DNA of 64,000 nt from Patiria miniata (Eukaryota > Echinodermata > Asteroidea > Valvatida > Asterinidae). The notes beneath the pieces are model-generated. The model did no database searches. It was given only the letters and a program-made list of their open reading frames with translations, and was not told the origin of the DNA. Numbering within the stretch: position 1 is the first letter of the stretch; every line of letters starts with the position of its first letter. Below, one piece after another: positions 46,301 through 55,124 of the stretch. The stretch lies in assembly GCF_015706575.1 (NCBI RefSeq), contig NW_024037074.1, positions 21,503,334-21,567,333 on the forward strand, in the 5' to 3' direction. Made by a program: the position numbers and the translations under genes.

Positions 46301-46640
46301 TAGCTTTCGTCCTCCAAAGGATGATGTACGTGTAACTGTCATGGTGGGCACAGTCTTGACGTCCTTCGTCTTGTGCTGGTTACCAATCACCTTCATCAAC
46401 TTCTTGGAGAGTGCTTGGGACGGGGATGTATCCCCCGCTCTCAACATCTTCTCCGTCTACATGATGTTCGCCAGCAGTGCCATCAACCCACTCATTTACG
46501 GCATGCTGAATCGTAATTTTAGGAGCGGCTTCAGGCGGTTCTTTTGTGGCTTTCTGAGTCCGCGTGGCGCATGCAGGTGCTGCCTGTCAACCAGGTTAGC
46601 CCGGCAGAACAAGGTGTCAGTCATCAATGTCAAGGACTAA
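21904..46640 (+). CDS. Rhodopsin-like (class A) G-protein-coupled receptor, two exons
   Basis: Exons 21904-22363 and 45451-46640 join in phase 1 (GGT|G...GT) to give 549 aa. The start is the ATG at 21904, since the in-frame GTG 21 bases earlier is not a eukaryotic start. The short N-terminus has two N-glycosylation sites (NTT, NLS). TM1 carries LGN. TM2 is about 62-86. TM3 ends in NRY instead of DRY. TM4 spans the splice. The second-loop Cys is near residue 182. TM5 is about 191-216. A third intracellular loop of about 225 residues, rich in Ser, Thr and Gly, follows. TM6 has CWLP and TM7 has NPLIYG. Cys pairs in the tail could be palmitoylated. NRY is known from melatonin receptors and insect moody/Tre1. 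The ligand is unknown and I do not assign a subfamily. The 23,087-bp intron is packed with repeats. Confidence 0.92.
22364..28394. other. Receptor intron, 5' part
   Basis: Single-copy-looking intronic sequence. The only structures noticed are a 10-bp-arm hairpin (24755-24789), a poly-C run near 26,887 and short reiterations of tgacacttt at 27,628-27,690. No exon is recognised on either strand. Confidence 0.4.
28395..28537. mobile_element. Small hAT-like MITE
   Basis: Ends catgacgtatccag and ctggatacgccactg are inverted repeats of the cagtggcgta(t/g)cc type. The interior is poly-G/C-rich. The flanking 8-mers (ctttgtac, gtattacc) do not match, so the copy is old or the boundaries are slightly off. 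Confidence 0.65.
29103..29395 (-). pseudogene. Remnant of Tc1/IS630-type DDE transposase, C-terminal part
   Basis: The minus strand can be read across one frameshift. An ISRSYTPL-like segment and FFLWG in one frame are followed by YLNDRMYRIAPNTL, a stop codon, then GLRQQITVEIHALRRRMV and RRAIADMRTWAQLCIV in the next frame. This is the recognisable C-terminal pattern (TPLDFFLWGYL...VY...) of Tc1/mariner-IS630 superfamily transposases (family knowledge). The stop, the frameshift and the missing N-terminal two thirds make it dead. It lies in the receptor intron, antisense to the receptor. Confidence 0.68.
29862..29993. repeat. Foldback with TTAGGG-like core (copy 1)
   Basis: The left arm has tandem units of about 17 bp (caataccaatgttcccc, caatacctatgttcccc). 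The right arm has their reverse complements (ggggaaaacataggtattgg, ggggaacataggta). Between them, 29,906-29,959 is a degenerate run of ttaggg repeats (about eight near-perfect hexamers). The architecture matches 37,842-37,963. Confidence 0.8.
30000..31880. other. Receptor intron, nothing recognised
   Basis: No gene or clear repeat recognised up to the start of the large foldback. Confidence 0.4.
31941..32572 (+). repeat. 31-bp tandem array, left arm
   Basis: About 20 units of cgattatgtccgac + ccattRtgtccgac(g/t)gc, each unit two related half-repeats of about 15-16 bp. Variant units form a 155-bp, five-unit higher-order repeat occurring twice without change (32,161-32,315 and 32,316-32,470). 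No stop codon occurs in any plus-strand frame across most of the array. Confidence 0.95.
33128..33261. mobile_element. Poly-G MITE fragment in the centre of the foldback
   Basis: Two long G runs, a C run and, at the right, gctacgccactg, the inverted form of the cagtggcgtagc terminus. The left terminus is not clear. It is nested between the two 31-bp arrays. Confidence 0.55.
33712..34650 (-). repeat. 31-bp tandem array, right arm (inverted)
   Basis: About 30 units of the same 31-bp repeat in opposite orientation to the left array. Some units are shortened (cgctgtcgg, twice) or variant (cgttcg, tacg). The variant block around 34,087-34,195 recurs 371 bp later (34,458-34,566), which is about twelve units. 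Confidence 0.95.
35268..35590. mobile_element. MITE family A copy 2
   Basis: Inverted copy of the element at 6206-6538. Left end ctaggccaaataaaaa and right end ggacgctaaacatg, with the conserved inner block (gctggtatgtcatttcctga) in the opposite orientation. In the receptor intron. Confidence 0.68.
36931..37362. repeat. Dispersed repeat B, copy 1
   Basis: About 430 bp closely similar, in the same orientation, to 42,167-42,604. Shared landmarks are gacctactg...ggcaaaatgagg, aaggtatccaagattcac and tttggtatcattggaaag. It is non-coding and of unknown class. No terminal inverted repeat was found. Confidence 0.8.
37365..37563. repeat. Dispersed repeat C, copy 1
   Basis: About 200 bp similar to 39,283-39,472 in the same orientation (tatgcaaaacaagactgc..., gttgttgta, tttctaaagtcga, ggctggc). 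It directly abuts repeat B copy 1, so the two may be parts of one larger mosaic. Confidence 0.75.
37842..37963. repeat. Foldback with TTAGGG-like core (copy 2)
   Basis: Tandem tatgttccgacacccc-type units on the left and the inverted gtcggaacat on the right enclose tagggttagggttag...ggttagggttagggttaggg (about 37,895-37,937). Same plan as 29,862-29,993 with a different arm sequence. Confidence 0.75.
39283..39472. repeat. Dispersed repeat C, copy 2
   Basis: Second copy of the repeat at 37,365-37,563, same orientation, with several small indels. Confidence 0.75.
40326..40397 (-). tRNA. tRNA-like sequence, possible Thr(GGT) pseudogene
   Basis: On the minus strand, an acceptor stem ggctgga/tccagtc, D arm gctc/gagc and a perfect anticodon stem ccgga/tccgg with loop acggtaa can be drawn. 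Position 33 is C instead of the invariant U, and two of five T-stem pairs are lost (gaagg against cccgc). The formal anticodon is GGT. Most likely a decayed tRNA or tRNA-derived element. Confidence 0.5.
41220..41443. mobile_element. hAT-type MITE with near-perfect 8-bp duplication
   Basis: Begins cagggccggattacg and ends ggtaatccgggcctg. It is flanked by agtacatg (41212-41219) and agtacagg (41444-41451), 7 of 8 identical. No coding capacity. Confidence 0.8.
41943..42165. mobile_element. Foldback MITE with ~95-bp arms
   Basis: The left arm (atttcattttcatacc... gttttgatcatgcaagcaaatg... cattcaagcgtctg) is mirrored by the right arm ending atgaaat near 42,160, around a 30-bp centre. Indels between arms are few. 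It ends directly against dispersed repeat B copy 2. Confidence 0.8.
42167..42604. repeat. Dispersed repeat B, copy 2
   Basis: Second copy of the repeat at 36,931-37,362, in the same orientation. Confidence 0.8.
42671..43060. repeat. Duplicated 80-bp segment plus inverted copy
   Basis: The segment ttataagatggaattttgcg through the motif caccgacgtttaaacactgt occurs at 42,671-42,750 and again directly at 42,926-43,007. It is followed at once by an inverted partial copy (43,010-43,060). The two direct copies bracket the tRNA-like sequence. Confidence 0.88.
42787..42865 (-). pseudogene. tRNA-like sequence with Ser(AGA)-like anticodon loop
   Basis: The minus strand shows a perfect T arm (gtggg-ttcgagt-cccac) and a D-arm-like ggtcgagtggtaagac. 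The loop ctagaaa next to gcagg resembles tRNA-Ser(AGA). Eight extra bases separate it from the 5' anticodon stem, and the outer acceptor pairs are lost. An alternative perfect 8-bp hairpin (gacctcct/aggaggtc) competes. Probably a decayed tRNA or tRNA-derived repeat. Confidence 0.45.
43061..45040. other. Receptor intron, 3' part
   Basis: Apart from the microsatellite listed separately, no gene or clear repeat is recognised. Confidence 0.4.
43915..43983. repeat. Tetranucleotide microsatellite (ggtc)n/(gatctgtc)n
   Basis: A pure ggtc run passes into a gatctgtc-type run, in the receptor intron. Confidence 0.92.
45041..45165. repeat. Tandem duplication, ~62-bp unit
   Basis: The unit agattacttttcgtaaatt... 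ending ttaaaccgtgattaaacc occurs twice in a row; the second copy has a few extra bases. It lies 285 bp before the receptor exon 2 acceptor. Confidence 0.88.
45451..46640 (+). CDS. Receptor exon 2 (TM4 to stop)
   Basis: 1190 coding nt after a long T-rich tract and the acceptor CACCGTGCAG. It opens with the rest of a Gly codon and VWLLSALLSFPPVVGW (TM4) and ends INVKD-stop. The large third intracellular loop lies wholly in this exon. Confidence 0.93.
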
Positions 46641-46980
46641 ACACTGCAAGGACATCATAGAGGTTGACAGAGCCACAGCTATATCTCTGGATGTGATCGT
46701 GTATTCAAAATGGATGTAGTGGATTACGTCTATGCAATTCTATCAACAGACTGCTTATATCAGAGCCCATTAGTCCAGAATCATATATGCCGCTGCCGCA
46801 AAGTGCGTACTGACCGGATCGACCAGCTGAACTATACACATTATACAAGTTAGATCCTAGACGGCTCTTTCTGAAAGACAAGGCAGGAAGCTTCGAAGGC
46901 ATTTGAGGAAGGCCCTCAAAAATGATGTCAACCTTTTCAATTACACGAGTAATATAGGTTTTCCCGGCTATTAAAAAAAA

Positions 46981-47421
46981 AAAACATTCATTCGAATTCA
47001 CCGATTCTTAAATTCAATTTTGTCCAGCAACATCGATTTAGTGCTCTTTCAATGTTTAATTTCGTCTTTTGTCATACGATTTCAAATTTAGTCCAAACAA
47101 ATTCAAACAATGAGCACACGTTTTCGACCCGGTTTATTCGATTTCGTCTCGTCTATGCCGAATCGTGACAATTCAGAAACCAAATTCGTCTAATTGATTT
47201 ATATAAGACGAATTTGATCTCTGAATGCTGCCATTCGGCAACAGCTTAGGCGGATTTCATCTGAAATGACGAATATTCTCGACCCGTTGACTAAAAAGAG
47301 TGACCAAACTTTGAAATTGAATGGTAAATGACTAAATTGGTTTTGTTAAAAGCGTGTGAAATTTTTCTCGGACGAAATTGAATGTTAGAGTTGGTGAATC
47401 TGAATGAAAAATGTTTTAAAA
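46981..47421. mobile_element. Foldback MITE downstream of the receptor
   Basis: Left end acattcattcgaattcacc and right end (reverse complement) acatttttcattcagattcacc are similar, and similarity continues inward (caattt(t/c)gtcc, cgacccg). The centre is a shorter hairpin (aaattcgtct/agacgaattt). It lies 340 bp past the receptor stop, so it may be within the 3' UTR. Confidence 0.65.
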
Positions 47422-47909
47422 TAGGCGAGAATACCTGTATTTACCCAATTATTTTGTTCAAATACCATTTTGCAATGTTTTTGTGTCCCAATGTCTTTGA
47501 CTAACTGGTATAGGCCTAAGTGTGTTCAGAAATGTTTTTGAAATGAAAAGTTTCAATGGCAACATCATTATAACTGTTCCCGAGACCATAAATTTGAAAA
47601 TGATGTTCATGCTTATCATGACTAATTTTCCAATTGAAATCTATAAATGAAGGAAAGTAAGTTAACATTACCATATTATATTATACAATTATGTTTCATG
47701 TGTGTTGCGATGACATCGTTGCAACTTACTATGCTTTCAATGCACTTGTTTTAGAGGATTTAAGGAAAGTATCTATAATCATCCTGCACTTTGCATTACT
47801 TTCTTCACATTTCTTCCTTCTTTGATTTAATTAATTCGGTATTTAAAACTGTGTGTTATTCCCACTTGTAAAAATTGAAAACTAAATGTATTTACCCCAA
47901 AAATGGATG

Positions 47910-48095
47910 TTAGTGGCGTAAATAAAGGGAGATCCCCTCCCCCCGCTTGAGGCCCCCTTGCCCCCCAGATTTTGGAGAGGACATATAATAATAGGTTAGA
48001 AACCAATCACACACATTGAGTGTCCCTCTCCCTGCAGCTGGCCCCCCAAAATTAGGCACCCAGGTTCCCCCGCACATTGGCAATACACGCTACTG
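47910..48095. mobile_element. hAT-like poly-C MITE
   Basis: Left end ttagtggcgtaaat and right end tacacgctactg are inverted repeats of the (c)agtggcgta class. The interior has C-rich runs. Confidence 0.55.
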
Positions 48096-48273
48096 ACAGT
48101 GAATATGACTTAAGTTCACCACGAAAGTCATGCTTTCCAATTAATGATGGATTTCAAGCAAAAAAAACCCAACACATTTGTAGCTTACAAAGATTTAACG
48201 TCAACGAGATCTTTTTTTTTTTTTATTTTTTTTTTTACAAGTATTGGTCCTTATACACAGCTGACCTATGTAG

Positions 48274-48347
48274 GTCTCTGTGGCGCAAGCGGTTAGAGCG
48301 TTCGGCTGATAACCGAAAGGTTGGTGGTTCGAGCCAGCCCAGGGACG
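48274..48347 (+). tRNA. tRNA with Asn body but anticodon GAT (Ile)
   Basis: First unit of the second array. The body is that of the neighbouring tRNA-Asn genes, but the anticodon at 48308-48310 is GAT (Ile codons) instead of GTT. It also has D-loop changes (aagcgg, agagcg) and one mismatch in the T stem (ccagcc). Boxes and the TCTTTT terminator remain. Eukaryotic nuclear genomes normally read Ile with AAT and TAT, so this is probably a mutated copy rather than a working Ile tRNA. Confidence 0.85.
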
Positions 48348-48439
48348 TGAAATCTTTTGCATTTGCAGTGGTTTACCCTTGATGCCACCTTGATATAAGC
48401 TAAAGTAGTTCAGTTCTTTCCTGAAGGGAATGTTGACGG

Positions 48440-48445
48440 GTCTCT

Positions 48446-48496
<51 letters not shown>

Positions 48497-48513
48497 GAGC
48501 CCACCCAGGGACG
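48440..48513 (+). tRNA. trnN(GUU): tRNA-Asn (anticodon GTT)
   Basis: Full cloverleaf identical to the 19,074 copy, followed by TCTTTT. Second unit of the second array. Confidence 0.95.
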
Positions 48514-48606
48514 TCAAATCTTTTGCTTTTGCAGTGGGTTTATCCTTGATGCCACTTTGATATAAGCTACAATAGTTGAGTTCTTTACTGAACTGAATGT
48601 TAACGG

Positions 48607-48680
48607 GTCTCTGTGGCGCAATTGGTTAGCGCGTTCGGCTGTTAACCGAGAGGTTGGTGGTTCGAGCCCACCCAGGGACG
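48607..48680 (+). tRNA. trnN(GUU): tRNA-Asn (anticodon GTT)
   Basis: Differs from the others by a D-loop T (aattgg) and a terminal anticodon-stem wobble pair (T-G). Still fully foldable, with a TCTTTT terminator. Confidence 0.93.
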
Positions 48681-48772
48681 TCAAATCTTTTGCATTTGCA
48701 GTGGTTTATCCTTGATGCCACTTTGATATAAGCTACAATAGTTGAGTTCTTTACTGAAGTGAATGTTAACGG

Positions 48773-48778
48773 GTCTCT

Positions 48779-48829
<51 letters not shown>

Positions 48830-48846
48830 GAGCCCACCCAGGGACG
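48773..48846 (+). tRNA. trnN(GUU): tRNA-Asn (anticodon GTT)
   Basis: Full cloverleaf identical to the consensus copy. The terminator-like run downstream is ATATTTTG, giving four T residues. Confidence 0.94.
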
Positions 48847-48938
48847 TCAAATATTTTGCATTTTCGGTTTTTCATAATCACCATTTTGATGGGCGAGTGA
48901 AACCCAAGTGTAATGCATGAGTTGAGCTGTATGTAGAA

Positions 48939-48954
48939 AATTCTGTGGCGCAAC

Positions 48955-48995
<41 letters not shown>

Positions 48996-49012
48996 GAGCC
49001 CACCCAGGGACG
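48939..49012 (+). tRNA. tRNA-Asn copy with damaged acceptor stem
   Basis: Fifth unit of the array. Anticodon GTT and the D, anticodon and T arms are intact, but the 5' acceptor strand is aattctg instead of gtctctg, leaving the two outermost pairs unmatched. TTTTT follows. Likely a pseudogene, although internal promoters are complete. Confidence 0.75.
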
Positions 49013-52000
49013 AGTGATTTTTCTTTAAGTTATAAATATAAATATTTATCTAGGTATATATATTTATTAATATATATTCTATATATGTTTATTTCAATAT
49101 TTTTTACTACACAAATGCAATGTATTATTTTGTACTGACACTTTTCATGGCTTTCTGACGTCAGTTGTCCTAAGACTGGTTCCCTGTCTCTCCATTGCCC
49201 TTCGGACTTCAAATGTGGGGACTGGTAGCTGGCAGTGAATTCTGAATGCATTAGGAGGTTTTCCTCCCCATGTATGCAAATCCATGCATAAAGCTGATTC
49301 ACGCGTGCAGAGGTGATCCAATCTATGGAGCTAGATACCAGTTCCATATTTTTAAGGCGGGGGGGGGGGGGAGGGGACCAGTCTATGGTGTCTATAGGTT
49401 CCACCATACAGTCAATGATGGTGTTGGAAGCTAGCAGGGGAGTCAATCGCTTCTCAAAAGTGGGGGGGGGGGGGGGGGGGTTACATACCTTGATCAGAAC
49501 TAATGCGATCGCGAAGCCCTTACGGTGTGGGGTTCGGGGCCCGCTAATTAAGGGCCCCGAAAAATTTTGGATTCTGAGTGCTCTGTGGTGCGATCTGAGG
49601 CAATTTCTTAGCAAAAGATATATTGTAGTAGATAATAGGGCCCTGTAAATGAGACACGAGTTCAAAAATCTGGGGGGGGGGGGACATTTGATATTGTGTC
49701 CTCCACCCTTCAAAAAGTGGGGGGGGGGGGGGGAGACATGTCCCCCTGTCCCCCCCAGGATTGACGCCCGAAAAGCTTCGCAACCGTCGCGTAGCTCTTA
49801 TCTTATACTCAATTCAATTCTTAACGCGCTCAAACTTAAACCGTATGCCATTGTTCTTACTGCGTATTTGCAAAGTATGCTGGCATAATTTCTCGACATG
49901 TTCTCGAGATATTGCAAAGAATAACGTAAGGTTTTGAAGAAGTTCAAAAGGCTTTGCGACAAGTCACATTACAGTATGTCACTTCTCAGTCTGCGGGGAG
50001 AACATTCGGTGTGATATTTTTGTGAACCACTTCAGTTCAGGCTTAGATGGTGATTTGCTATTTATTACACTCGCTGCTGAATAAAGAGCCACCCTTCATC
50101 ATGTAGTCATAATAAAGAGCCCCCTCATCGGCTACCGCCCACATATTAACCTTTTAACTTTCGGGGCAGATATTATTTTATGGGGCATTTTGTTTTCTTA
50201 TAATAAAAAGATCATTTGTTTCTGTGGTAAACGGTACCCGGTTACGCTACTATACAAAGAAGCCATATAGGGCTGGTCATATCGATTAAGCGGTCCCATC
50301 CACCGCTGCACTTATATCTTCTTGAATCTTGATGGCCTGTTGAAATAAGAAAAGGGAGCCAGACATTCGGTAGAGGCTCCGCCATGAATGCATGATAATG
50401 AGACCCTAATGTTCTTTCGACAGGCGCCATTTTTTTTGGGGGGGGGGGGGGGCTGTGTTCGGGAGACAAAAGAAGTAATTTCGTTTCGGTGTTAAATACT
50501 GTTTAATATGTAACAATTATTTTAGGCAAAGTCATTCTTTCCAGGCACCACGTACTTTGAAGCTAATCTTTATATGCAGGGTTCTGCTTATCGCGTCTCC
50601 TCATTGAATCGATGTTCAACAGTTTCATTCGATTACTTTAATTCGTTGCATTCGGTATCCTCAAATATGATTTGGAAGGTATAATATTGAAAAAAATTGC
50701 CCTACATGTACTGAAATAATTAACAGGTACCTGACAAGTAGGTACTTGTTTGTACTTTTTGTTTTAAATTGGGCTCATATCTAGATTATTATATCTGTAA
50801 TTGCAAATGACTCAAACTTTTGAAACCTTGGCTATTATGAGATTGCAGGTCACTGTTAAAGGACACACGTGAAATTCAACTGAAATTCAACAACTTTCCT
50901 CAGGAAACGGGCAGACCATATTAAGGTCGATTTGATTTTTGTTTTAACAAAATGTTTGTAGAACCTATACAGGTGAACAATTATTTCCTTTTTATAAAAG
51001 AAAGAACTTTGTAATGTTTTTCTTTGTTTGAATTGAGTACATGTAATGTGAAAACCTGCCCAATAGATGCTTTACACAATTGCAACTATCTTTCACGTGT
51101 GTATATTTGTTCCATAGGAGTTAGACCTCTCGTGCATTTATTGTATCCAAAATAAAGGGACATTACGTCATGGAATGCGCCCTATTGATCAACAAAATAC
51201 GTTTTAAGCGAAAACGTATTTCCAAGTGTATTGGAAAGACCAATTAAAAGAAAAATATAATTAAACGTCCCCACATCCATCTTTTAGTGGGCGTTTTGTG
51301 GTATTTTTGCGAGAACCATGCGAGAACGAATTTCGGGGGTCAAAATTTTGACTCTCAAAAATCGAGCTGAGTGCTAGTCTAGGGGCTAGACGTTTTCATG
51401 TTTGAAACGCGATAACCCGCCGCCACGATAACCGGCCACCCCACGAGGGCGCTATCACGACCATCCAATATCGCCCACGAAACTGTCAGAACAACGTCTA
51501 GGGAAACTGCTGATTTCCCCCCCCCCCCCCCCGAAAAAGGGGGAAACTAGTGCGCATGCGTGACTTCTGCAGGCAATTATGGTCCATTTTCAGTCCCACA
51601 CATACTACACACAACAAAAGAGCTGACCAGTGAAATTGCACAAAGGTCTTGCTGTATCTTTTATTGCACTGGAAGAAATTTGAGAGTTTGCTTCAGAACT
51701 ACTGTATTTTTTTTTGAATATATTAGGCCAAACAAGTGCGCGCGCATTACACAACCAATAAGAGTTTCCGTAGACGTCCGATGTAAACAACCGGGTCTTC
51801 CCGTCATTTCTCAGGAACAGTAAGACGTTAGGTTTGTTCCTTTCAGCCAGACCTTTGAAACAGGACAATGAAACAATACAAAAACATGAAAGTATTGCTC
51901 TTCAAGTATGGGTGCTTGAGAATGTGAAATGCATCACAGTCTGCATAACAACGTTTGACGGCGCAATATTGCATAATGTGTGTGTAAAAATATAATATTC

Positions 52001-53163
52001 ACTATACTCATTAATTTAGTTTTCAGACAAAGAGAGAACCTATTTGGTAACATTTTCAAAAGGATTTTGCCATTTATTGTCGAAATAACGATGATCACTT
52101 TCTGCAGGTGTTGACAGTTCTCAATACTTAACCATGCAAGATAAAACAAAGAAATGAATAAAGACATTGTTTTTTTTGGCGGATCAAGCTAGTCAGCCTG
52201 ATATAAATAATATGAATAACTCATGCATTATTGTTATAGTTCTTGCAATATATTCTAGTATCCCCCAAATAGCCATCCAATATTATATAAGTGTTCATGA
52301 TCGTCGGATTTGACAAGAGCTCCCATTGAAAGTATGGTACGAGACACCCCCCCCCCCCACCTAATGATTTTACGTGGGTCAAGTGTCTGAAGAAAAAAAC
52401 CTGTCTACATTTCAGGATTGAATTGCTGATGAAACACCCCCGCTGCAAACATTCCTGGATTCGCCCGTGATTCCTATTATGATTTGGGGTTGGTATAAAA
52501 TTATGACTCTATTGGATAAAAATATACTATTTCAAGTGGTAACTTTAAATGAAATCTGAAGCAATTGGGATAACGTCAAGTGGCAGCGCTAGATCGGGGG
52601 GGGGGGGGATTTACCCCCCCCCCCGATTTTCTTCCTCGCCCCCCCCCCGTTTTTCACCAACAAAATAAAACAAAAGAGAAAAAAGAAGAAAAAAATAAGG
52701 CAGAAGAAATGGGAAAAAAAGAAAACAAGGGACTCGATGTCAACATTTTGTATAGGCCTATTTCCCCCAAGAAAATAAAAAAGAAAAAAGAAAAAATTTA
52801 CGCAAAAGAAGAGACTCGATGTTAATGTTTTGTAAATATGGAAACCCTCGGAAATGGCCTCCAAACGCGACTATTATGTACATAAATACGAACAAAGGCC
52901 TATGTGAATGGCTTTGAACAGCGCCCCCAAGCGTCAAATGATGTCCATCCCCCTCCCAAATATTGCCCCCCCTTTATCTTTGCCCCTCAAGCCCCTCCCC
53001 CCCCCAAAAAAAAATAGAAAAAATAATAAATTGTTGACTCTGGCGCCACCACTGATGGAGTCACTAAGCGCAAAGAAACGGTCATGAGTGACTACACAAT
53101 CATTCAGCAGTTTAGTTTTCATTTTGATGCTGAAATTTCACTTCAGTGACAAATTACAACTTC
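49013..53163. other. Repeat-rich intergenic region with poly-G/C tracts
   Basis: AT-rich microsatellite at 49,030-49,090. G or C runs of ten or more lie near 49,355, 49,463, 49,671, 49,720, 50,442, 51,519, 52,350 and 52,597-52,650. Part of 49,545-49,770 is homologous to the hAT MITE at 1302-1573. No gene is recognised. Confidence 0.5.
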
Positions 53164-53170
53164 TTTAACC

Positions 53171-54593
53171 CCAGCTGGTCCTAATTTCATAGCCCGAGTC
53201 CATCATTTGCAGCTATCCAAAAAAGTAACTGGCGTAATTATTGTTGAAAAACATACTTGGTTGAAAGATAGTAAGGGGACTAAACTCCCTGTGAAATTAT
53301 TCTTTCTGGCAAGCTCTCATTTTGAAGAAATCAACGAAAGAAGGCATTTCCAACGGTGCGTCTTAAGAAGCATCTTAGGAAAATTTAAATTAGTAGTTCG
53401 TTTTGTTATTCGGCGCAGCGTGCACAAGCATTGGAACGACGCACAGGCGCGCGCGGTTGCTATAGACCGCTTGCAGATGCGTTCGATAATCGACGCGCGA
53501 AGGCGCGCGACGCCATGTTGTGGGACAGGCGTATATCTATCCATGCACATTTTGTCCCATAACATGGCGTCGTGCACCTTCGCGCGTCAATTATCGATCG
53601 CGTCTGCAAGTGGTCTATAATTCGTCGGATCAGTGCGCGACATCGCGTAAAGCTTCAATTCAAAACAATTCGAAACATGATTTAGCAACTTTTGATTTGA
53701 AATTGAGATCCTAGAATGCTGTTTTTCTCGGAATATAAAGCTGAAGCTGAGCTGAAACTTCATCAAGTAAGTTGTTCAGTATCATTCATTAGATTTTGAA
53801 CACTTTTCTTGCTTCAAACGAACAAAATGCACTAATTACAAATGATGGACTATAGCTTTAACAGCCGATTTTGTGCTTACCGAGCGTCCTTCTATTTCAT
53901 AGAGTCCATAAGCAATAAGCACAGCAAAAGCACGCTTATCAGAGAAAAAAGTTGCGTAAAGTGACGTACAATAAAAATCTCCATGCGCGCGCAACGTTAG
54001 CGTCTCCGCGTCATGACATAATGCTTAAAGCTATAGTCCATAATTTGCAGCCATCCGAAAAAGTAACTGGCGTATTATTGTTGAAAAACATACTTGGTTG
54101 AAAGATGTAGTAAGTGGACTAAACTCCCTGTGAAATTAATCCTTCTGGCAAGCTATCATTTTGAAGTAATCAACGAAAGAAGGCCTTTCCAACGGTGCGT
54201 CTTAAGACGCACCGTAGGAAAATTTAAATTAGTAGTTTGTTTTGTTATTCGGCGCAGCGCGCGCAAGCATTGGCACGACGCACAGGCGCGCGCGGTTGCT
54301 TTAATTCGTCGGATCTCTGCGCGACATCGCGTATAGCAGCAATTCAAAACAATTCAAAACATGATTCAGTAACTTTTGATTTGAAATTGAGATCACAGAA
54401 TGCTGTTTTTCTCGGAATATACAGCTGAAGCTGAGCTGAAACTTCAGTTGTTCAGTATCCTTCATTAGATTTTGAACACTTTTGTTGCTTCAAACGAACA
54501 AAATGCACAAATTACAAATGATGGACTTTATCTTTAAGCATCAGCATGATTTCTGCTAACAGTGAAGCAGTGCTATGAAATTGGGCCCAGCTG
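53171..54593. mobile_element. Composite region with outer inverted ends and two ~500-bp elements
   Basis: The outer motif ccagctggtcctaatttcat at 53,171 is mirrored by atgaaattgggcccagctg ending at 54,593. Inside are two direct copies of the same element, 53,198-53,860 and 54,027-54,545. Their own ends (agtccatcatttg / caaatgatggact, with ttaaagctat at some ends) are inverted repeats. Open frames in both copies share residues but are broken differently and look non-coding. Confidence 0.65.
53463..53617. mobile_element. 155-bp MITE with TA duplication and preserved empty site
   Basis: Ends tagaccgcttgcagatgcg and cgcgtctgcaagtggtcta are inverted repeats that continue inward almost to the centre (tgttgtgggaca/tgtcccataaca). 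TA flanks both sides. The sister copy at about 54,298-54,305 reads straight through the insertion point (ttgctttaattcg), giving a paralogous empty site. Confidence 0.85.
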
Positions 54594-54673
54594 CAGCAGG
54601 TCTTAAAACTTACTCGATTAAAACTAGAATTTGTAACTATAATATGCTTGTTGGCTACAATGTTATCAACTTC

Positions 54674-55124
54674 CAGTGGCGTAGCACGGTCATTTTTATT
54701 GGGGAGGGGGGGGGGTGGTAAAATTTATTTGAAAAGGGCACTTGCACATCCATACTAAAATGTAGACACGTTTTTTCCCCGGACATTATTTTGGCCTCCG
54801 TAAAATCAAATACTAAGGGGGGGGGGGGCTGTTCAAACCGACGATTATGCACACTAACGGACAAAATATGGTGCTTTTAACGGCGATACATGCGCAAAAT
54901 TAACAAAAAAGGCACCCGCAACGGCCGATGGCACCATAGGCCACCACTTCATTTTAAAAAGGGCACTTGTTTAGAAAAAAGGGCACTCTTTTCAAAATAA
55001 TGGGGGGGGGGGGGGGGAAGCGCTGGTGAAAATAGGGCATTGGAATAGAAAAGGGCAGTCTTCACAAAACATTGGGGGGGGGGGGGGTAAATACCCCCTT
55101 ACCCCTCCGCTGGCTACGCCTATG
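54674..55124. mobile_element. hAT-like poly-G MITE
   Basis: Left end cagtggcgtagcacgg and right end ctggctacgcctatg are inverted repeats. Poly-G tracts lie at about 54,703, 54,819, 55,001 and 55,074. Flanks aacttcca and gacttccc are similar but not identical. Confidence 0.65.

Noticed and set aside
48626..48850. Minus-strand open frame with the same GLEPPTFRL peptide
   Set aside because: Antisense of tRNA-Asn units in the second array.
49030..49713. 227-codon minus-strand open frame
   Set aside because: It is driven by poly-G/C tracts (proline runs) in transposon-derived sequence.
53207..54336. Pair of similar open frames (KLPVKL...FQRCVLR) as a duplicated gene
   Set aside because: They lie in transposon-like elements with terminal inverted repeats, are broken at different points and have no known domain.
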